Assembly (NCBI GenBank): GCA_905181815.1
Contig: CAJIZA010000001.1
Coordinates: forward strand, 620,001 to 684,000
DNA length: 64,000 bases
From: an uncultured Planktomarina sp.
GTDB taxonomy: Bacteria > Pseudomonadota > Alphaproteobacteria > Rhodobacterales > Rhodobacteraceae
Reading direction: 5' to 3'
Shown in pieces: positions 39,473-47,858 of the stretch. Both the position numbers and the translations under genes were made by a program. Under the pieces are notes generated by a model. It was not told where the DNA came from. It ran no database searches and saw nothing but the letters and a program-made list of their open reading frames with translations. Within the stretch, counting starts at the first letter, position 1. The number at the start of each line of letters is the position of its first letter.

Positions 39473-40219
39473 ATGAACTTAATGCCATATAACGTTGTTT
39501 CAATTGAAGTGACTAGAATTGGATTTGTGGTGTTACAATCAGATGAAACCATAGAGCGCGATATGATGCAGATGCGCGGCACTGCGGATCTCTTCTTTAG
39601 CCGCGTGCCCAGCGGGCAAGAGGTCACAGCCGAAACGCTGCAATCTATGGCAGGGCATATTAAAGCCTCAGCGGCGCTCTTTCCCCAAACCCTGCGCTTG
39701 AACGCCGTGGGCTATGGCTGCACCTCGGGCACGGCTCAAATTGGTGTGCAGGAAATCGAGCGGCTGGTGAAATCTGGCACAAAAACCCAAGCGGTCAGCC
39801 AGCCCGTATCCGCACTGGTGGCGGCCTGTCAGCATCTCAAGCTCAAACGTATTGCGTTTTTGTCTCCCTACCTCGAACAGGTCAGTGCCAATTTGCGGAA
39901 AGTTCTGCAAGAGAACGGCGTTGAAACCCCAGTTTTCGGCACTTTCGGCGAGGCCGACGAATCTAAGGTTGTACGCATTTCTGGCGTATCGGTACAAGCC
40001 GCGGCCCATCATCTGCTCGCAGACGGTGGGCTTGACGGCATTTTTCTCAGCTGCACCAACCTGCGCACAATGGATTTGATTGCCCCCATGGAAGCTGAGC
40101 TAGGCTTACCAGTGCTCTCTAGCAATCTTGTGTTAGCTTGGCATCTTGCGCAGCTGTCTGGCGATCCACAGGCGTTTCATGGTCCCGGTCGGCTCTTTGC
40201 CTCCCAAGTCACCGACTGA
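39473..40219 (+). CDS. Asp/Glu racemase superfamily protein (maleate isomerase/EutA-like)
   Basis: The 248-residue protein has the two catalytic-type cysteines of the family: Cys83 in VGYGCTSGTAQIG and Cys194 in FLSCTNLRTMDLI. The SCTNLRT motif is shared by maleate cis-trans isomerases, arylmalonate decarboxylases and EutA of ectoine utilisation. I start it at the ATG at 39473, two bases after the M24 stop; an in-frame upstream start would overlap the M24 gene by 80 bases. It is the last gene of this operon, convergent with the ABC transporter. The reaction is unknown. Confidence 0.8.
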   Translation: MNLMPYNVVSIEVTRIGFVVLQSDETIERDMMQMRGTADLFFSRVPSGQEVTAETLQSMAGHIKASAALFPQTLRLNAVGYGCTSGTAQIGVQEIERLVKSGTKTQAVSQPVSALVAACQHLKLKRIAFLSPYLEQVSANLRKVLQENGVETPVFGTFGEADESKVVRISGVSVQAAAHHLLADGGLDGIFLSCTNLRTMDLIAPMEAELGLPVLSSNLVLAWHLAQLSGDPQAFHGPGRLFASQVTD

Positions 40220-40324
40220 GAAACCCTACGCGACACTTAAACCCACTGCAAAAACCCAGAACTGGGCGGGTAAGAAGCCTCTAGTGATTCCAGCAGACCC
40301 AGATGCTTGAGCAAAAAGGAAAAT

Positions 40325-40355
40325 TGCGTCGCTTGTCCTCATGAAAACCGACGCA
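40325..40355. repeat. Inverted repeat in the convergent gap between racemase and permease genes
   Basis: TGCGTCG and CGACGCA are perfect 7-bp arms separated by 17 bases, in the 153-bp gap between convergent operons. No T-run follows on either strand, so I cannot call a terminator, though a bidirectional stop here would make sense. Confidence 0.35.
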
Positions 40356-40372
40356 CGGCGATAAATTTCACT

Positions 40373-41614
40373 TTAGGACGGGCTCACACCGCGCAGGCGC
40401 TCCGATCTGCGGCGCAGCAATTCCACCGTGGTCAAAAGCAAGATCGAGATAATGACCAAAATCGTCGCAACAGCCAAGATGGTGGGCGAAATCTGCTCAC
40501 GAATGCCGCTGAACATCTGTCGCGGAATCGTGCGTTGGCGCACATCCGCCAGTTGCAACACCGCCACAACCTCATCAAAGCTGGTAATAAAGGCAAATAG
40601 CGCCCCGGAAATCACCCCAGGCAGGATCAACGGCATTTGCACCTTGAAGAAGGTGCGGATAGGCCCCGCCCCCATATTCGCACTGGCCCGAGTTAAGGAT
40701 TGATCAAAGCCCGACAAGGTGGCCGTGACCGTGATGATCACAAATGGTGTGCCCAAAGCCGCATGTGCCAGAATGATGCCAAGATAGGTTTTTGCCAATC
40801 CCACACTCGAGAAAAAGAAAAACAGACCCGACGCGGTGATCACCAAGGGCACAATCATGGGTGAAATAAGCAAGGCCATGATTGGGCGGCGCCAGGGCAT
40901 ATCGCTGGAGGACAGACCAACGGCTGCCAGCGTGCCCAGAGCCGTTGAGATCATCGTCGCCCAGAAGCCAATGAAAAAGGAATTGCGAATTGAACGAATC
41001 CATTGCGCATTCGACCACATATCACTCCACCAACCGACAATCGCCGCTGGATCAACCATGCCATTTTGCAAAATATCGATATACCAGCGCATCGAATAGG
41101 CCAGCGGATCAAAGCGCAACATCCCGGGGGTGAAGCTGAAATATGGCTCTTGGTTAAAGCTCAATGGGATCAATACGAAAATCGGCATGATCAAGAAGAC
41201 AAAGATCATCCCGCAAATCACGCGAAAACTGTAGAACCAAAGCACCTGCCGCGCCGTGGCATAGGGCGGCAAGTTCAATCGATAGCGGCCCGAAGCCAGC
41301 CAACAGGTCATGCCACCAGCAATGTAACCCACAATGGCCATCAACACGCCGTAAGCAAAGCCAACCAAGACCGTCCCCGCAGCGAAGAAGAAGGTCATAC
41401 CAAGCCAAGCGGCCAAACGTCCACGATCCTCAAGCCGGGTCATGGCAAAGGAAAAGGCCGCAAAGAGCACCGCACCAATGGCCAGAAAAGGCAGCATGAG
41501 CCCCGTATCGCCTTGGGCTGTCATCAAACCGGCCAAGCCGCCAAAGCCTGCCACAATCCCCACAGTGAACCCAAGCGGCGGTTTGGGTGGAATATAACGG
41601 TATTCACCTGTCAT
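40373..41614 (-). CDS. ABC importer permease, PotC-type, with an extra N-terminal membrane region
   Basis: The 413-residue inner-membrane permease has the usual PotC-like core from about residue 130, including the EAA loop region ANMGAGPIRTFFKVQMPLILPGVISG (around residues 320-345). Before this core lie about 115 extra residues with four hydrophobic segments (FTVGIVAGFGGLAGLM, LMLPFLAIGAVLFAAF and others). Typical PotC proteins are near 260-270 residues. It begins 5 bases after the partner permease gene. It would pair with that permease to import a polyamine-like or opine-like cation. Confidence 0.85.
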   Translation of the reverse strand: MTGEYRYIPPKPPLGFTVGIVAGFGGLAGLMTAQGDTGLMLPFLAIGAVLFAAFSFAMTRLEDRGRLAAWLGMTFFFAAGTVLVGFAYGVLMAIVGYIAGGMTCWLASGRYRLNLPPYATARQVLWFYSFRVICGMIFVFLIMPIFVLIPLSFNQEPYFSFTPGMLRFDPLAYSMRWYIDILQNGMVDPAAIVGWWSDMWSNAQWIRSIRNSFFIGFWATMISTALGTLAAVGLSSSDMPWRRPIMALLISPMIVPLVITASGLFFFFSSVGLAKTYLGIILAHAALGTPFVIITVTATLSGFDQSLTRASANMGAGPIRTFFKVQMPLILPGVISGALFAFITSFDEVVAVLQLADVRQRTIPRQMFSGIREQISPTILAVATILVIISILLLTTVELLRRRSERLRGVSPS

Positions 41615-41619
41615 TGGTC

Positions 41620-42870
41620 TTACCCCAGTTTCATATTGTCTATGCCCACCACACGGTCATAGACCCAGAAGAGGAACATCACGAACACCAGCATCACCAG
41701 CCCGAGGGCCGCCGCAAGGTTCCAGTTAAGTGATTTTCGCATGTGGAAATCGATGATGTTAGAGACCATCTGCCCATCTTGCCCACCAACCAAAGCAGGG
41801 GTGATGTAATAGCCAATGGCCAAAATAAAGACCAACAAGGCCCCTGCCCCAATGCCTGGCACGGATTGCGGAAAATAGACGCGCCAAAAAGCCGTCCAAT
41901 CCGTTGCACCCATCGACTTGGCCGCCCGCACATAGCTTGGTGGAATGGTTTTCATGACAGAAAACAACGGCAAGATCATGAAGGGCAGCAAAATATGGGT
42001 CATGGCAATCAATGTGCCAGTTTTGTTGTAGATCAAACTGAACCGATCCTCATCCGTAGCCAGACCAAAGACCACAAATAGGTCATTCATCACCCCTTGG
42101 GCTTGGAGCATGGCGATCCAGGCCGTGGTGCGCACCAGTAGCGAAGTCCAAAACGGCAAAAGAACCAAAATCAAAAGCAAGTTCGACGTGCGCAGCGGCA
42201 GGGAGGCCATCAGAAACGCAATCGGATACCCAAGGATCAAACAAAATATCGTGACCAGAAAGGAAATTTCCATCGTCCGCGCAAAAAGCTGCACATGAAT
42301 GCGGCGTTCTTCGCTTTGCTGTACGATGGAACCGTCGGCCAGCATTTTGCGGTCCAAAGCCGCCGCGATATAGGCTGGCGTGTAGACTCGGCTGGCGGTT
42401 TTCATCGCATGCCAAGTTTCAATATCGGCCCAATCTTTGTCTTTCTTGATCAAAGCCTCCATGTAGGGGTGCTTCATTTTCTTGGCGTTGCGCGCGGTCT
42501 TGGTAAAGAGGCTACGGGTTCCGCTCAACTCACGATTGACACGCGTGGCCACTTTGCCAATGGTTTTTTCTTTTTTCGCGACCACCAAATCGGCTACCAA
42601 CGCGGCAGCCATCTCTTCGGTCGGTGCAGTGCTACCATCCCAATCGGCAATTGCCTCAGAAGTGGCCGGCATCAGCGTCGCAAACCGTGCATCATAGACA
42701 GATTGACGCAAGAAATCCAAAATTGGGTAGACAAAAACCACGATGATAAACGCCAAAAGCGGAAGGGCCAGGCCAAAGGCTCGTGCGCGGCTTCGAAACA
42801 TCGATTGCGCCAATTTCCGTTTTAGGGGGGTACCATCTACCGCAAGGAGCGGTCCAGAGGAGTCCGTCAT
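41620..42870 (-). CDS. ABC importer permease, PotB-type, with an enlarged periplasmic loop
   Basis: The 416-residue permease has its first membrane segment at about residues 34-53, then roughly 130 polar, Lys/Glu-rich residues, and then the usual five-helix core from about residue 185. The EAA-type loop SMGATDWTAFWRVYFPQSVPGIG is near residue 300. Normal PotB proteins have a much shorter loop at this point and about 280-300 residues in total. I start at MTDSSGPLL (42870) with an AGGA Shine-Dalgarno; an upstream in-frame start overlaps the 3' hairpin of the binding-protein gene. Confidence 0.85.
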   Translation of the reverse strand: MTDSSGPLLAVDGTPLKRKLAQSMFRSRARAFGLALPLLAFIIVVFVYPILDFLRQSVYDARFATLMPATSEAIADWDGSTAPTEEMAAALVADLVVAKKEKTIGKVATRVNRELSGTRSLFTKTARNAKKMKHPYMEALIKKDKDWADIETWHAMKTASRVYTPAYIAAALDRKMLADGSIVQQSEERRIHVQLFARTMEISFLVTIFCLILGYPIAFLMASLPLRTSNLLLILVLLPFWTSLLVRTTAWIAMLQAQGVMNDLFVVFGLATDEDRFSLIYNKTGTLIAMTHILLPFMILPLFSVMKTIPPSYVRAAKSMGATDWTAFWRVYFPQSVPGIGAGALLVFILAIGYYITPALVGGQDGQMVSNIIDFHMRKSLNWNLAAALGLVMLVFVMFLFWVYDRVVGIDNMKLG

Positions 42871-42899
42871 AAGTTTAAAGTCCTGAATTAATGGAAAGA

Positions 42900-42923
42900 A
42901 TGGGGCGCCCAAAGGCGCCCCAT
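42900..42923 (-). terminator. Strong hairpin after the binding-protein gene
   Basis: The arms ATGGGGCGCC and GGCGCCCCAT are perfectly complementary over 10 bp with a 4-base loop, 10 bases after the stop of the binding-protein gene. A short pyrimidine stretch TTCTTTCC follows on the transcribed strand. It is likely a partial terminator or an mRNA-stabilising element that lets the binding protein be made in excess over the permeases. Confidence 0.7.
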
Positions 42924-42933
42924 CAAGATCAAA

Positions 42934-44025
42934 TTAGTTGATCAACCAAGCGTTGAAACGCTCGTTAAGCTCATCTGCATTATCTGCCCAAAACTCAAAG
43001 TCGTTTGGAATAGCTGTTGCCAAGTTTGCTGCAGCAGTTGGCATTTGAGGACCCATTTCTAGGTCAGCGTTACTATGATACGTTGTCACATAGGGTGCTG
43101 ATGATTTTCTGGCTGGGCCGTAAGCGATGTAAGATGCTTGTGCTGCCAACTGCTCTGTCGCTGTTGAGAACTTCAAGAAGTCCATTGCCAATTCCGCATT
43201 TGGTGCGCCTTTGATGATCGCCCACATGTCAACGTCAAGAACTTGTGCGTCCCAAACGATTTCAAAGGATTTACCCTCACCGGCCACTGCGTTGAAAATA
43301 CGTCCGTTATAGGCTGTCGTCATAGCAACTTCGCCATCAGCCAACAATTGTGGAGGCTGCGCGCCAGCTTCCCACCAAACAACTATGTCTTTGATGGTGT
43401 CAAGTTTTGCAAATGCTCGATCAACCCCTTCGTCTGTTGCCAAAACGTCGTAGATGTCTGCGGACGCAACGCCGTCAGCAGCCAAAGCCATTTCCAAGTT
43501 TGCTTTTGGTGACTTGCGCAGACCGCGCTTGCCGGGAAAAGCAGCTGGATTGAAGAAGTCAGCGATTGAGGCTGGTCCTTTAGGCGTTACTGACGAGTCA
43601 TATGCAAAGATTGTGGACCAAACAATATTGGCGACAGCACAATCTGTGAACGAGCCTGGAATAAAGTCCTCGACGGCAGACGATCCATCAGAGCCATTTG
43701 GTAAGGATGTTGGGTCTATTTCCATGAACAAACCTTCGTCACAACCCCGAACTGCATCTGATTTTTCAACGTCGATAATGTCCCAAGTGACGTTACCAGC
43801 TTCCACTTGCGCTTTAACCTCAGCTATACCTCCAGAATAGTCCTCAGATACAACCGTATTGCCAGTCGCTGCAGTCCAAGGTTTATGGTAAGCTTCGACT
43901 TGCGAAACTGTATATGCGCCACCCCACGAAACAGCTGTGATACTGCCTGTATGGCTTCCAGCGAAAGCGCCGGATGCGCCGACAACTAAAGCTGAACTTG
44001 CTAAAAGTATATTTATATTTTTCAT
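42934..44025 (-). CDS. ABC importer periplasmic substrate-binding protein, PotD-type
   Basis: The 363-residue protein has a signal peptide (MKNINILLASSALVVGASGAFAGSH) and the PotD-like start of the mature protein (SITAVSWGGAYTVSQVEAY). Later segments include WDIIDVEKSDAVRGCDEGLF and GEVAMTTAYNGRIF. The family binds polyamines and related cationic or amino compounds, and this subgroup is broad, so the ligand is unknown. Of two closely spaced ATGs (44031, 44025) the second has better Shine-Dalgarno spacing from GGGAG. Its coding sequence is visibly lower in GC than the neighbours. Hairpins flank the gene on both sides. Confidence 0.87.
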   Translation of the reverse strand: MKNINILLASSALVVGASGAFAGSHTGSITAVSWGGAYTVSQVEAYHKPWTAATGNTVVSEDYSGGIAEVKAQVEAGNVTWDIIDVEKSDAVRGCDEGLFMEIDPTSLPNGSDGSSAVEDFIPGSFTDCAVANIVWSTIFAYDSSVTPKGPASIADFFNPAAFPGKRGLRKSPKANLEMALAADGVASADIYDVLATDEGVDRAFAKLDTIKDIVVWWEAGAQPPQLLADGEVAMTTAYNGRIFNAVAGEGKSFEIVWDAQVLDVDMWAIIKGAPNAELAMDFLKFSTATEQLAAQASYIAYGPARKSSAPYVTTYHSNADLEMGPQMPTAAANLATAIPNDFEFWADNADELNERFNAWLIN

Positions 44026-44059
44026 AGTCATAGTCTCCCAGTTAAAATTTAGTTATTTG

Positions 44060-44077
44060 CCCCGATCTACGCCGGGG
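44060..44077 (-). promoter_or_regulatory. Small GC hairpin in the 5' leader of the binding-protein gene
   Basis: CCCCG and CGGGG arms with an 8-base loop lie between the ATPase gene and the binding-protein start, 35 bases upstream of it. With the neighbouring hairpin at 44091-44112 it could act in processing or stabilising the transcript. Confidence 0.5.
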
Positions 44078-44090
44078 GTCTTTGTCCGAC

Positions 44091-44112
44091 TTGGAGGCTA
44101 TTAAGCCTCCAA
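44091..44112 (-). promoter_or_regulatory. Hairpin spanning the stop codon of the ATPase gene
   Basis: TTGGAGGCT and AGCCTCCAA form a perfect 9-bp stem with a 4-base loop that contains the TAA stop of the ATPase gene. No T-run follows, so it is more likely a stabilising or processing hairpin than a terminator. Confidence 0.6.
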
Positions 44113-45198
44113 AGCGCGGCAATCTTCGGGCATCCAGCCAATCTCAATTTGCGTGCCTGGTGTCAGGCGCACTTGATCTGGCGCGTTGCGCGTTTTGATA
44201 ATAAATTCATCATTGCCGGCCACGCGCAACCGCGTGCGGAAGATGTCGCCCATGTAGATAAACTCAAGAACTTCGGCTTGAAGCGTGTGCACACCTTTTT
44301 GCAAACGATCCTTGTTATATTCGACCCGCTCAGGACGAATTGACACACGAGTGCGCTCGCCCGGCTTAGTTACATTAACCGGTTTACAATCAATCAAATC
44401 GCCACTGTCCAACTCAACCAACGCCACACCGTTCTTGATCTCTTTTACCACACCTTCAAGGGTATTATTTTCACCGATAAATTGCGCCACAAAGCTATTT
44501 TCAGGGCTTTCATAAAGCTCATCGGGCGGGGCTATTTGCTGGATAACTCCATCGTTGAACACCGCGACCCGATCCGACATCGTCAGAGCTTCAGTTTGGT
44601 CATGGGTCACATAGACCACTGTGATCCCAAGTTTATGGGCCAGATCTGTGATCTCAAATTGCATCTTTTCCCGCAGTTGTTTGTCGAGAGCTCCCAAGGG
44701 CTCATCCATCAACACCAGTTCCGGTTCAAACACCAAAGCCCGCGCCAATGCGATACGCTGCTGCTGGCCACCAGACAGCTGGGCCGGGCGGCGCGAGATG
44801 AAATCTCCCATCTCAACCATATCCAGCGCGCGCTTCACCTTAGTCTCACGTCTAGATTTTCCGAACTTGCGCACCTCCAAGGGGAACGACAGATTCTCCC
44901 CAACGGTCATGTGAGGGAACAAGGCATAGTTTTGAAACACCATACCAATGCCACGTTTGTGGGGTGGGATATTGTTGATGGGCTTTCCATCAAGCAAAAT
45001 TTCTCCATGGGTGGCGGTCTCAAATCCGGCCAACATCATCAGGCAAGTAGTTTTACCTGAACCCGATGGGCCCAACATGGTTAAGAACTCACCCCGTGGA
45101 ATAGCCAAATTCAGGTCTTTGACCACTAAAACTTCGCCGTCGTAACTCTTTTGCACGCGTTGAAATTCAACAAATGCTTTCGTCTGTGCCTCAGCCAA
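44101..45198 (-). CDS. ABC importer ATPase, PotA-type
   Basis: The 365-residue ATPase has Walker A GPSGSGKTT at about residues 40-48, the Q-loop VFQNYALFPHMTV, the signature LSGGQQQRIALARAL at about residues 142-156, Walker B LVLMDEPLGALD and the H-loop YVTHDQTEALTM. A C-terminal TOBE domain follows from about residue 290. It leads the four-gene operon ATPase, binding protein, permease B, permease C. The 360 bases upstream, shared with the divergent flavin reductase gene, must carry its promoter. Confidence 0.9.
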   Translation of the reverse strand: MAEAQTKAFVEFQRVQKSYDGEVLVVKDLNLAIPRGEFLTMLGPSGSGKTTCLMMLAGFETATHGEILLDGKPINNIPPHKRGIGMVFQNYALFPHMTVGENLSFPLEVRKFGKSRRETKVKRALDMVEMGDFISRRPAQLSGGQQQRIALARALVFEPELVLMDEPLGALDKQLREKMQFEITDLAHKLGITVVYVTHDQTEALTMSDRVAVFNDGVIQQIAPPDELYESPENSFVAQFIGENNTLEGVVKEIKNGVALVELDSGDLIDCKPVNVTKPGERTRVSIRPERVEYNKDRLQKGVHTLQAEVLEFIYMGDIFRTRLRVAGNDEFIIKTRNAPDQVRLTPGTQIEIGWMPEDCRALEA

Positions 45199-45560
45199 AC
45201 CTTGATCCCCGTGCTTCCCAATCTCGGTGGATTGGTATTACTGTGAAGTCAATTAACAAACAAACATTTAGATGACGCAACCGGAAACTTGAAAATATCC
45301 ACAATTTGACCCGTTTTTTTTCGCTACAACCTGTTCAGGCCGTATTACCTTACAAGAGATCTCCGTTTGATCCCCTTTTTAGCAGAAATTTGTCAAGGCA
45401 ACTGGACGGGCTAGGGCCAAACAGAATCAATCACCGCAAAATCCAACGTTAAAATTGCACCATTCAGATTACTTGAGAAAAGACAGATCGCGCCATTGAA
45501 TTGTGCCCCAAAAACGATATGTCTGGTTCGAGAATTTTTGTGGCAGGAACTGGAAAAACC
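45199..45560. other. Divergent intergenic region, ABC operon versus flavin reductase
   Basis: This 360-bp AT-richer stretch lies between two divergent genes and must contain promoters for both. It includes a run of eight T near 45313-45320. I could not pick out a convincing operator or a confident -35/-10 pair. No gene is seen in it. Confidence 0.5.
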
Positions 45561-46049
45561 ATGGTTGACAGCAGCTTATTTATTGAGGCTATGCGCCATG
45601 TGGCGCAATCGGTCACGGTCGTCACCACCCAGGGAGAGGACGGACCCACAGGCGCAACAGTCAGCGCCTTTTCTTCGCTTTCTGCCGATCCGCCCTCCGT
45701 TTTGGTCTGCCTGAGATCAGACAGCCGGATCGGTCTAGCCGTGGGACGGAACCGGGTATTTTGCGTCAATGTTCTGCCCGAAGGTGCCAGCGCTCTAGCT
45801 GGCCACTTTGCGGGTCGATTTGACGCCGAAGAGCCCAATCGTTTTGGCGCCATCGACTGCCGGCACTCCCCCAGCGGGCCAGTTCTAAGCGGCGCCACCG
45901 CCTTCGAATGCACCGTAGATCAAATCATTTCCCATGGAAGCCATGATATCTGCATTGGAAATGTCACAGCGATCACCAATGCCGCCACCCCCCCCTTGGC
46001 CTATATGGACGGCAGCTTTCAAGTCATCCGCCCCGAGGGGGCTTCGTAA
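45561..46049 (+). CDS. Flavin reductase-like FMN-binding protein
   Basis: The 162-residue protein matches the flavin reductase/DIM6/NTAB family: FIEAMRHVAQSVTVVTT near the N-terminus, GATVSAFSSLSADPPSVLVCL at about residues 37-57, then FCVNVLPEGASALAGHFAG. Such proteins supply reduced flavin to two-component monooxygenases. No partner oxygenase is adjacent. I start it at the ATG at 45561, which gives the normal length; in-frame starts at 45519 and 45501 would add 14-20 residues. It is divergent from the ABC operon. Confidence 0.8.
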   Translation: MVDSSLFIEAMRHVAQSVTVVTTQGEDGPTGATVSAFSSLSADPPSVLVCLRSDSRIGLAVGRNRVFCVNVLPEGASALAGHFAGRFDAEEPNRFGAIDCRHSPSGPVLSGATAFECTVDQIISHGSHDICIGNVTAITNAATPPLAYMDGSFQVIRPEGAS

Positions 46050-46880
46050 CCACAGAGCTCGTGCTGATTTCAGCGATGGTCAAATGCCAAGCGATCGAAA
46101 GCTGTATTGCACCACAAGTGATGGCGCGCAGAGCAAGAATACCTCCATATTGACGCACGCTGCACAACAGCATGCCACGCTATAAAAGTGGAAATTTAGC
46201 CAAAAAAAATAGTAATGAGTATCTGAATTGGAAAATTTCTATGAAGCCAAAACATTTTCCATATATGCTAAAATTCGACAGAGATAAGAAACAACGGTTG
46301 GCGCAACGCGGAAAAATAACGCACAAATTTCGAATCCTGTCAGATTACTCCGACAGTGCCGGAACAGTTGAAGCCCATTTTTGATGAACCCACAGGATTT
46401 GCGTCAAACAAATTCTCTGTCTTGTCTGCATGCGATAGAGAATTTTGGCCTAGGACGCTATACGGATCCAATCGTCATAAATGGTCACATCTGAGACTTA
46501 ACAAACCTTGTGGGGCTGGTGTCTGACGGCGGCCGCCAGCACTTCAGCTTTCCAATCGGACAAGCAAACTAGGTACCTTTTAAAGCCCATAGGGTGTTTC
46601 ATGTCAGCTCTATCCTCAATCACCCATCTATTCAGACGCACATGAAGTTATGACGATTTGATTATGTGGATGATACCGGTGATTTGCACCTAAATACCTC
46701 AATGACAGCAGTCGATAAAAACATGAAATACAGCTGCGGAATTTATACTTATGAAGAATTCAAATAAAGCATATTCGGCCTATTTGGTCACCAGTTTTCA
46801 GATATAAAATAATTAATTTCAATAATTTAAAATATATAGATTGCATCCATTATCACAAAGCATGCGCTAGATGTACCAAG
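46050..46880. other. AT-rich 830-bp interval without recognisable genes
   Basis: Base composition falls well below that of the flanks, especially at 46180-46280 and 46730-46860. One basic 70-residue frame (46172-46384) exists but has no Shine-Dalgarno, no family resemblance and no codon bias that convinces me. I found no tRNA-like cloverleaf, repeat array or transposase remnant. Confidence 0.5.
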
Positions 46881-46903
46881 TAAAAAGGGGCCGTGACGCC
46901 CCT
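46881..46903 (-). terminator. Rho-independent terminator of yebC
   Basis: On the minus strand the arms AGGGGC and GCCCCT form a 6-bp GC-rich stem with a 6-base loop, followed at once by TTTTTA. It lies 28 bases beyond the yebC stop codon. Confidence 0.8.
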
Positions 46904-46930
46904 CGTTTATTTACCTAATGTAGAACCCGA

Positions 46931-47671
46931 TTACAACGCCGCCATAACCTCGTCGCTGACCTCGAAATTGGCCGTTACGCGCTGCACGTCGTCGTCATCC
47001 TCCAAAGTATAGATCAGCTTCATCAGCTTTTCCATACCCTCCAGATCTAACTCAGTCGTCGTTTGCGGCTTCCAGATTAACTTGGCGCTTTCAGACTCGC
47101 CCAACTGCGCCTCCAAAGCGTTGGATACCTCATTGAGATCTGTATCAGCACAGAAAATCGCATGGCCGTCTTCGGTAGATTCCACATCTTCCGCACCTGC
47201 TTCCAGCGCAGCCATCATCAAAGTGTCCTCATCGCCCACCTCCAAAGGATAAAGCACCTGACCTTTGCGATCAAACATGAAAGACACAGAGCCAGTTTCG
47301 CCCAAATTTCCGCCGCATTTGGTAAATGTACTGCGGACAGTTGAGGCAGTGCGATTGCGATTATCAGTCATCGCTTCCACTATAACTGCGACCCCGCCAG
47401 GCCCATAGCCCTCATAGCGGATTTCATCATAGCTCTCGGCATCGCCACCCTGGGATTTCTTAATCGCCCGATCGATCACATCTTTCGGAACAGATTGCGA
47501 TTTCGCCTCTTTCACCGCCAAACGTAGCCGTGGGTTTTTATCGGGATCCGGATCGCCCATTTTAGCCGCCACGGTGATCTCCTTGGCCAATTTGGAAAAT
47601 AGTTTTGACCGCGCCGCATCTTGTCGCCCTTTGCGGTGCTGGATATTTGCCCATTTGGAATGGCCTGCCAT
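46931..47671 (-). CDS. yebC: YebC/PmpR family protein
   Basis: The 246-residue protein begins [21 protein letters not shown], the hallmark of the YebC family, and contains [39 protein letters not shown] (around residues 88-110) and the acidic C-terminal domain. Family members have been described as transcriptional regulators and, more recently, as factors that help ribosomes through proline-rich stretches. Full length. It closes a short minus-strand run with the YmdB-EamA gene and a small ORF, and has its own terminator. Confidence 0.92.
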   Translation of the reverse strand: MAGHSKWANIQHRKGRQDAARSKLFSKLAKEITVAAKMGDPDPDKNPRLRLAVKEAKSQSVPKDVIDRAIKKSQGGDAESYDEIRYEGYGPGGVAVIVEAMTDNRNRTASTVRSTFTKCGGNLGETGSVSFMFDRKGQVLYPLEVGDEDTLMMAALEAGAEDVESTEDGHAIFCADTDLNEVSNALEAQLGESESAKLIWKPQTTTELDLEGMEKLMKLIYTLEDDDDVQRVTANFEVSDEVMAAL

Positions 47672-47738
47672 GACAGCCCCCTAAGTTTAATGATTTCGAC
47701 CGTTTTTAGGCGGGGCGGCGTGGCAATTCAACCCATCT

Positions 47739-47858
47739 TTAGGTGTAATTCAACCTAATCGCCCACGAGCGCGCAGCGAAGAAATAATAAAACATCACGG
47801 CGACCACCCCAAGCGCAAAAAGCGCTTCGCTGCGATCATTCAAAGTGAGGTTTTCCAT
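47739..47858 (-). CDS. Small single-pass membrane protein, 39 residues
   Basis: The frame encodes MENLTLNDRSEALFALGVVAVMFYYFFAARS and a short tail, given here only to show one clear membrane segment at about residues 12-28. It starts 23 bases inside the end of the YmdB-EamA gene and ends 68 bases before yebC. An AAAGGA Shine-Dalgarno lies 8 bases ahead of the ATG. The hydrophobic segment and the operon-like position support a real gene. The function is unknown. Confidence 0.55.
   Translation of the reverse strand: MENLTLNDRSEALFALGVVAVMFYYFFAARSWAIRLNYT

Noticed and set aside
46172-46384. A basic 70-residue frame in the AT-rich gap
   Set aside because: There is no Shine-Dalgarno, no recognisable domain and the composition follows the AT-rich background.
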